NCBI GenBank assembly: GCA_005784505.1
Contig: VCAZ01000148.1
Span: 185,001 to 249,000 of the forward strand
Source: Bagarius yarrelli
Taxonomy: Eukaryota > Chordata > Actinopteri > Siluriformes > Sisoridae
Reading direction: 5' to 3'
DNA: 64,000 bases
The position numbers and the translations under genes were made by a program. The notes below the pieces were generated by a model that ran no database searches, was not told the DNA's origin, and saw only the letters and a program-made list of their open reading frames with translations. Of the stretch, positions 59,010 to 64,000 are shown piece by piece (the stretch's first letter is position 1; every line of letters starts with the position of its first letter).

Positions 59010-59452
59010 ACTGCTCAACACACCGAACTGAACTACCTCAACCTACATATACGCACACACTCGAACATTTTTTGTAAGCACAGTCACTTTACAATGCTAT
59101 AGTCACTGACAATACTATAGTTACTTTACTCACTTTACAATGCTTTTTACAATTTGCACAGTACTGTTATAATTTGCACATTTCGTGTCTACCTCATCTA
59201 CAATATGGTTGGAGCTATTCCGTTATGTCCCGTCCTTTATTGTCTTTTTGCACTGTCCTTGTTATGTTTGTATTGTTTATCGCACTGTCTGTTTCTGCAC
59301 TGTCTGCACTGACATGCACTTTATGTCTATTTGTGTAGCACCAGGTGGTCCTGGAGAAACGTTATTTCATCTCACTGTTTACTGCCTTCTGCTATATATG
59401 GTTGAAATGACAATAAAGCTCCTTGAACCTTGAACCTTGAACCTAGAATTCT
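59010..59452 (+). repeat. 3' end of a Rex1-like LINE
   Basis: TTGCACTGTCCTTGTTATGT, TGGTCCTGGAGAAACGTTAT, GGTTGAAATGACAATAAAGC and a short tandem CCTTGAA tail. This is the untranslated end of a CR1/Rex1-type fish LINE; no coding part is seen. Confidence 0.65.
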
Positions 59453-59459
59453 GCGAAAT

Positions 59460-62400
59460 AATGAAGCACGATGAAGTTATAAATAATTATAGTGTAAAAT
59501 AGAAGAACAAGAAGAACACATTCTAAAATGTTTTAATTCTTTGTCGAGGAAGATGCAGGATTTGCCTATCTATGTAAATTTCCAGTAATGTAATCTTTTT
59601 TTTTTCTCAGAAACTTGCTATTCAAAACGTTTCAGCCATTCAGTCATTTCAAGGCATTTTGATTGTAGCAGAGCTCTACCAGTGCTTATGCTTTTATCTG
59701 TCAGCAATAATTGGCAGAAAATTGTGAATGCGATGTGCGATGTATTTTTTTTCCATCAAAGAGAAAAAAAGGACCATAGCAATTACAGTTTTCCTTATCT
59801 TGCTCCTCCTCGATATAAGACTTTTGCTCTGCAAGGCAAGAGAAGGAGTTAAGGAACATCTTCGCCCTGTAAAATCTGCTATACTGCAGCAAATTGTTTC
59901 AGTTAGTATGTTCTACACAGGGCTTGCTTCGCTTTTATGTACAGTAGAATGTTTTACATATTCACTTCTAAAAAACTGGACTGGAAAATGTCTTGGGGCT
60001 TTTTTTAATGGAATTTATTGCTGATATAATAGTCCAATATATATTTCATATATACGAAGTGTAAATATTTATCATTGTTTCTAGTGCACAGTGTTAGTGC
60101 ACTGTAGAAATTCAGATGAAACCTTACAATACAGTTAGCCAGTCCTGTCTCATCCTGCTGGTCTAAAAATCCCTGTACTGTTGAAGTTTCCGGCAGACGC
60201 TGTAAATACGTATAGGCATGTTGTCTGTGCAGCGTATAGGATTAAAGAGCGGTAGGATTAGCAGCTGTTTTACGGCTACGGGTAGATGGCTAATCTCCTG
60301 TCAACAGATTGAGGGGAAAAAAATGCTTTAGCCAGAGAAGCAAATTTGTTTTCCTTATTCTGGCAAATTCTTATTTGTAACCATTTTTTTTACCTCCTTT
60401 TTTTAAAAAAAAGCATCTATTATTATATATAAGACAATTTTGGTAATTCTTAAATTAGAAAATAACATAATTAATGCATCAATCATTAACAAAAGTTTCT
60501 TGTATATAATTAACATAATGTTATAAATGATCGTTTAACTCATTGTTAATTATTCATTATTAACCAATTATTAGTTATTAAATAATCTTTTTATAATAAT
60601 TTATAAACAAATCATTTGTAATTGTCTTATTAACAAGGTGTTTGTAAGGAATCCGCCTCCCAACCGCCAGGTTTTACTTCCGGTTTTACTTCCGGTGTCA
60701 CTTCCTGTTCGGTTCACTATATAAGCTAGCATTAGTGATTAGCACATTGCGAAGTATTGTTTGCTATGCAACTTACCAAGCATTATTGTATTGTTTCTTT
60801 GCTCACGGTTTTTGGATCTTTGCCTGTTCTCTCTAAATCTTTAGACTGTTGTTCATGAAAATCCCAGGAGACCTGCAGTTTCTGAAATATTCGAAACGGT
60901 CCATCTGGCACTAACAACCATGCAGAGGTGAAAGTCACAGAGAACAAAATGTTTCCCTAATGTTTAATCTGAACATTAACTAAAGCTTTTGACCTGTGAC
61001 ATGACTCTGTGTATTGTGCTGCTTTCACATGATTGGCTGATTGGGCTTTCCTCATTAAAAAAATGTCTAAATTGAAGCATTTTCCACTTTATAAGTCTAG
61101 ACATCTTGGATTTACGTTTGTAACTGTACTACATTATAAAACCTAGTCTTAATATTTTATCATGTAAATACACAACCATCTAAAGTCTGGAAAAGGAAAT
61201 CATGTTTCGCTGTAGTGGGACCAAACCGTTAGTCAGTTAATATATAATTACAATATAATTACAGTATAATTACTTTATGTTACAAACACAACCACTGTAT
61301 GTGATTGTAAATCACAGCCTAAAATTTCCTCGTTTCAAGTGAGTTTTTTTCACCTTGACTGACTTGTATGTTTTGTGGTGTGATTACTGTTGGTCTATAT
61401 ATTCTGCAAATGCTTAGCAATTGAGCAGGCAAGAGCAGCCCACATTTTGATCAATCTGAACATTGATCATTTGAACAATCGATTATGTCATTATGAATAT
61501 AATGTTAAGCTATACATCTGCATCCCCAATAGGGGGGCCACCCCCCCCCCCCCTTTACGCTAAGCTGGCTGTGCTTGATGTTTCCTGATGCGTCAGCTGG
61601 CGTTTTCAAACTACCCGTGATTTTGCTAATTAAAACATGAAGATTGATTTAAGCATAATTATATAACAAATTTTTTAATTTTTATTTAATTATTTGCAAG
61701 ACCATTATAAGATTGTACTGTATCCCGAAGATTGTATTGTACAGTATTGTATCTTCTGCTATAAAGATGAAGATATTTTTAACATAATAATAACTGTATT
61801 TTAAAAACATTATGTGGGCCACTTTTTATAAAAATATATTGATGTATTGAGATATAGTAACAAAATAACACTTTAGAAGGGCCTCCTCTATTAATTTTGC
61901 CTGGGGCCCCAATCTCATCTTGGTTTATTGCTGATATTCTGTAAAGAATCATGTGTTGTTTTAATTGTGATACTTAAATTAATTGACACTGAAATATAGG
62001 GAGTCCATGTCCTTTTAAGGAAACAAATCTCCAAATTATTTTTCTACAATTTACTGATTAGTACAAGATGTATAGACTAAACATGTACATTGTAGTGATA
62101 AGTGCACATTTGCTGCTACATGCTACTGTTGTAAATGATTTGTTACTGCTTATTCAGGATGCATTAATAAATGTGATGCCTCAATATACACAGCAAAGCT
62201 TTTAATCTGCACAGAGCTTTTTTACATATTAGTTACTAATTCATGGCTGCCAAATACAAAATCCATTTGTATAATATAACTGCAGGACATTAATTCTCTT
62301 TCTTGGACACTGTTGACTGTCTCATCCCTAAAACCGAGCAACAGAACGAATAGGTTTGTAGTATTCTTTCCAATCACACATAACCGGCAGAACTTTTTTC

Positions 62401-63401
62401 TTTACTTGAGAAAAAACACACATAAATAAAATGTAAATAAAAACATAAAAATAATATAAATGACCAATTAAAAAACTATAAATCAAATATAAATAAATAA
62501 GGCTATATTACAGGACTATATTACAGGAATAGAATACTTTATTCAAGCAGAATACCACAAACTTATGAATAAAAAATAAGCACAAACAACAAAATTTAAT
62601 GCAATATGCATAATGCAGCAATTATCCTAAAGCCTTAATCGCCAAACCGCACAAATGTAAAAACTTAAACAAGCACCGGTCAACTGATCCCACCATCCTT
62701 TAAATCTGCATCAATATAGTGAAATGAACTTCCCATCAATGTCAAAACAGCAGAGTTACGTACTCTTTTTAAGAGTTGATTGAAGTACAGAAAATGGCTA
62801 GATTGAGCTGCGGTCCTGTTACAATCTTAATCAATAAACTGACTTCTGAATAATTCTTATCTGAAGTTTGACTGATCTGGTAATGTCATATCCACTCTAT
62901 AGTTAGTCAAGAAGCTGCTTTTCTACAGTACACTTTTCCCTTAAAAAAGTTTATCAAAGAAACTTGGTGGAAAGTGGTGAAGAAGTGACCAAAGAAGAAG
63001 AGGCTCTATCTGCACCAGAGCGTTGAATTGCTGAGTGGCTCAGTTCTGCTTCATGCTCATCTACTTTAACTGAGCACCACATAGCAAAGCCATGGGATAT
63101 CAGGGTAAACCATGGATTAGCACCTAATGCCCAAAGGAAAAGCAACTTTTAACTTTTCTTTCCTCCTTCGACAAAATTTTCTACTCATAAATATATGTCT
63201 AAGTGAGTAAATATTCCAAAAAACCCTACCTTGGCTTCTTTAGCTACATGAACATTATTTAGTAACCCTTGTTCTCTGTTCACTGAGCAAAAGAATCAGT
63301 AATTCAGAAAGCATTCAGCCACTCAATTCCAACTGCCTCAATCAGTTACTTAAGATTCCCAGTGGAACACTGTTATTTTCTCACTCTCTATTCTCAGGTG
63401 T

Positions 63402-63433
<32 letters not shown>

Positions 63434-64000
63434 ACACATCCATGAAGTGATTTCACAGGCCTGTGGTCCAGACTCAAGATTAAGACGACTTGACTGAAAG
63501 GAGCTCTTGAGTATAGAGAACAAAAAAATGGCAAAAATTTGCCACTTTCTTTCCCTCTCTCTCTCTCAGCCTTTTTTTTCCTACAAGCTCATTTCTATTA
63601 TTTATTCCAACAGAGAGGCTAAGCATCTGTGGTGTCATTCTGTAGTTATCTCTCATACTGTCTAAACACTATCTCATCAACAGCTTTTTTTTTTTTACAT
63701 TTTGTTTAACAAATGCACCCTAAACACCAAAACCAGCAGCACAGATCTAAAAAAGATTCAGATGCCAAGATGCTTCTACACAGTTATTAACTACTGTGTC
63801 TTTTGTAATTAAACAGCTTGACAGCAATGGAAATTATTGCAATTATCTCTCTTAAATGAAATCTGTTCATGCTCCATTATGGCTTTGCCCTTTTCTGCGT
63901 GAACCATATTACATGATCTTTCACAGTCATCAAAAGTTGGCATATTTATTCCTAGAGGAATTAAACATATTAGACTGTTTAAGGCACAATGGCACTACAC
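59460..64000. other. Gene-poor right end of the window
   Basis: No convincing gene. About 60651-60840 (ACTTCCGGTTTTACTTCCGG, then CGGTTCACTATATAAGCTAG) could be part of an LTR or promoter of a retroelement. About 60843-61075 is a second probable repeat piece (CATCTGGCACTAACAACCAT, CACATGATTGGCTGATTGGG). A short relic of the L2 LINE is at 62715-62790 (AACTTCCCATCAATGTCAAA). A CA run is at 63402-63440. The rest is AT-rich and unremarkable. Confidence 0.45.

Noticed and set aside
59728..60024. 98-codon frame with a hydrophobic stretch after KEKKRTIAI
   Set aside because: Looks a little like a membrane anchor, but there are no homologous features, no start context and AT-rich flanks; likely chance.

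Overview
The window is nuclear DNA of a ray-finned fish. The genes have GT-AG introns, the protein sequences are vertebrate, and the spaces between exons are packed with fish-type tRNA-derived SINEs, L2-like, Rex1-like and other non-LTR retrotransposon tails, hAT and Tc1-like miniature elements and microsatellites. The SINE families resemble those common in otophysan fishes such as catfishes, but the species cannot be fixed from the sequence alone. I found three complete protein-coding genes, a few bases of a fourth, and no plasmid, phage or CRISPR content.

Positions 1-7550 are part of a tandem beta-tubulin array. The window opens on the last codons and 3' UTR of one beta-tubulin gene. A partial extra copy of promoter plus exon 1 follows (842-2496), then a complete four-exon beta-tubulin gene (coding 3611-6093, 445 aa), then its 3' flank, which resembles the flank of the first gene and carries an hAT-type insertion. 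The extra promoter/exon-1 copy is almost identical to the functional one over about 430 bp and could act as an alternative first exon.

Positions 8194-21202 hold, on the minus strand, a complete lysyl oxidase-like 3 gene (loxl3). Thirteen coding exons encode 729 aa: signal peptide, four SRCR domains and the copper-dependent amine oxidase domain, with the copper histidines and the cofactor Lys/Tyr pair intact. Its 3' end faces the 3' end of the tubulin gene.

Positions 28949-44378 hold, on the plus strand, a two-exon KCTD gene whose ends match KCTD8, an auxiliary subunit of GABA-B receptors (440 aa, one intron of about 14.1 kb). It is head to head with loxl3 across about 7.7 kb.

From about 45.5 kb to the end I see no convincing gene: dispersed repeats, a 30-bp minisatellite and AT-rich DNA. 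The three genes do not form a pathway; they are ordinary neighbours. The most interesting structure is the tubulin promoter/exon-1 duplication, whose breakpoints can be read directly, and a LINE and SINE in the same window that share one 3' tail.
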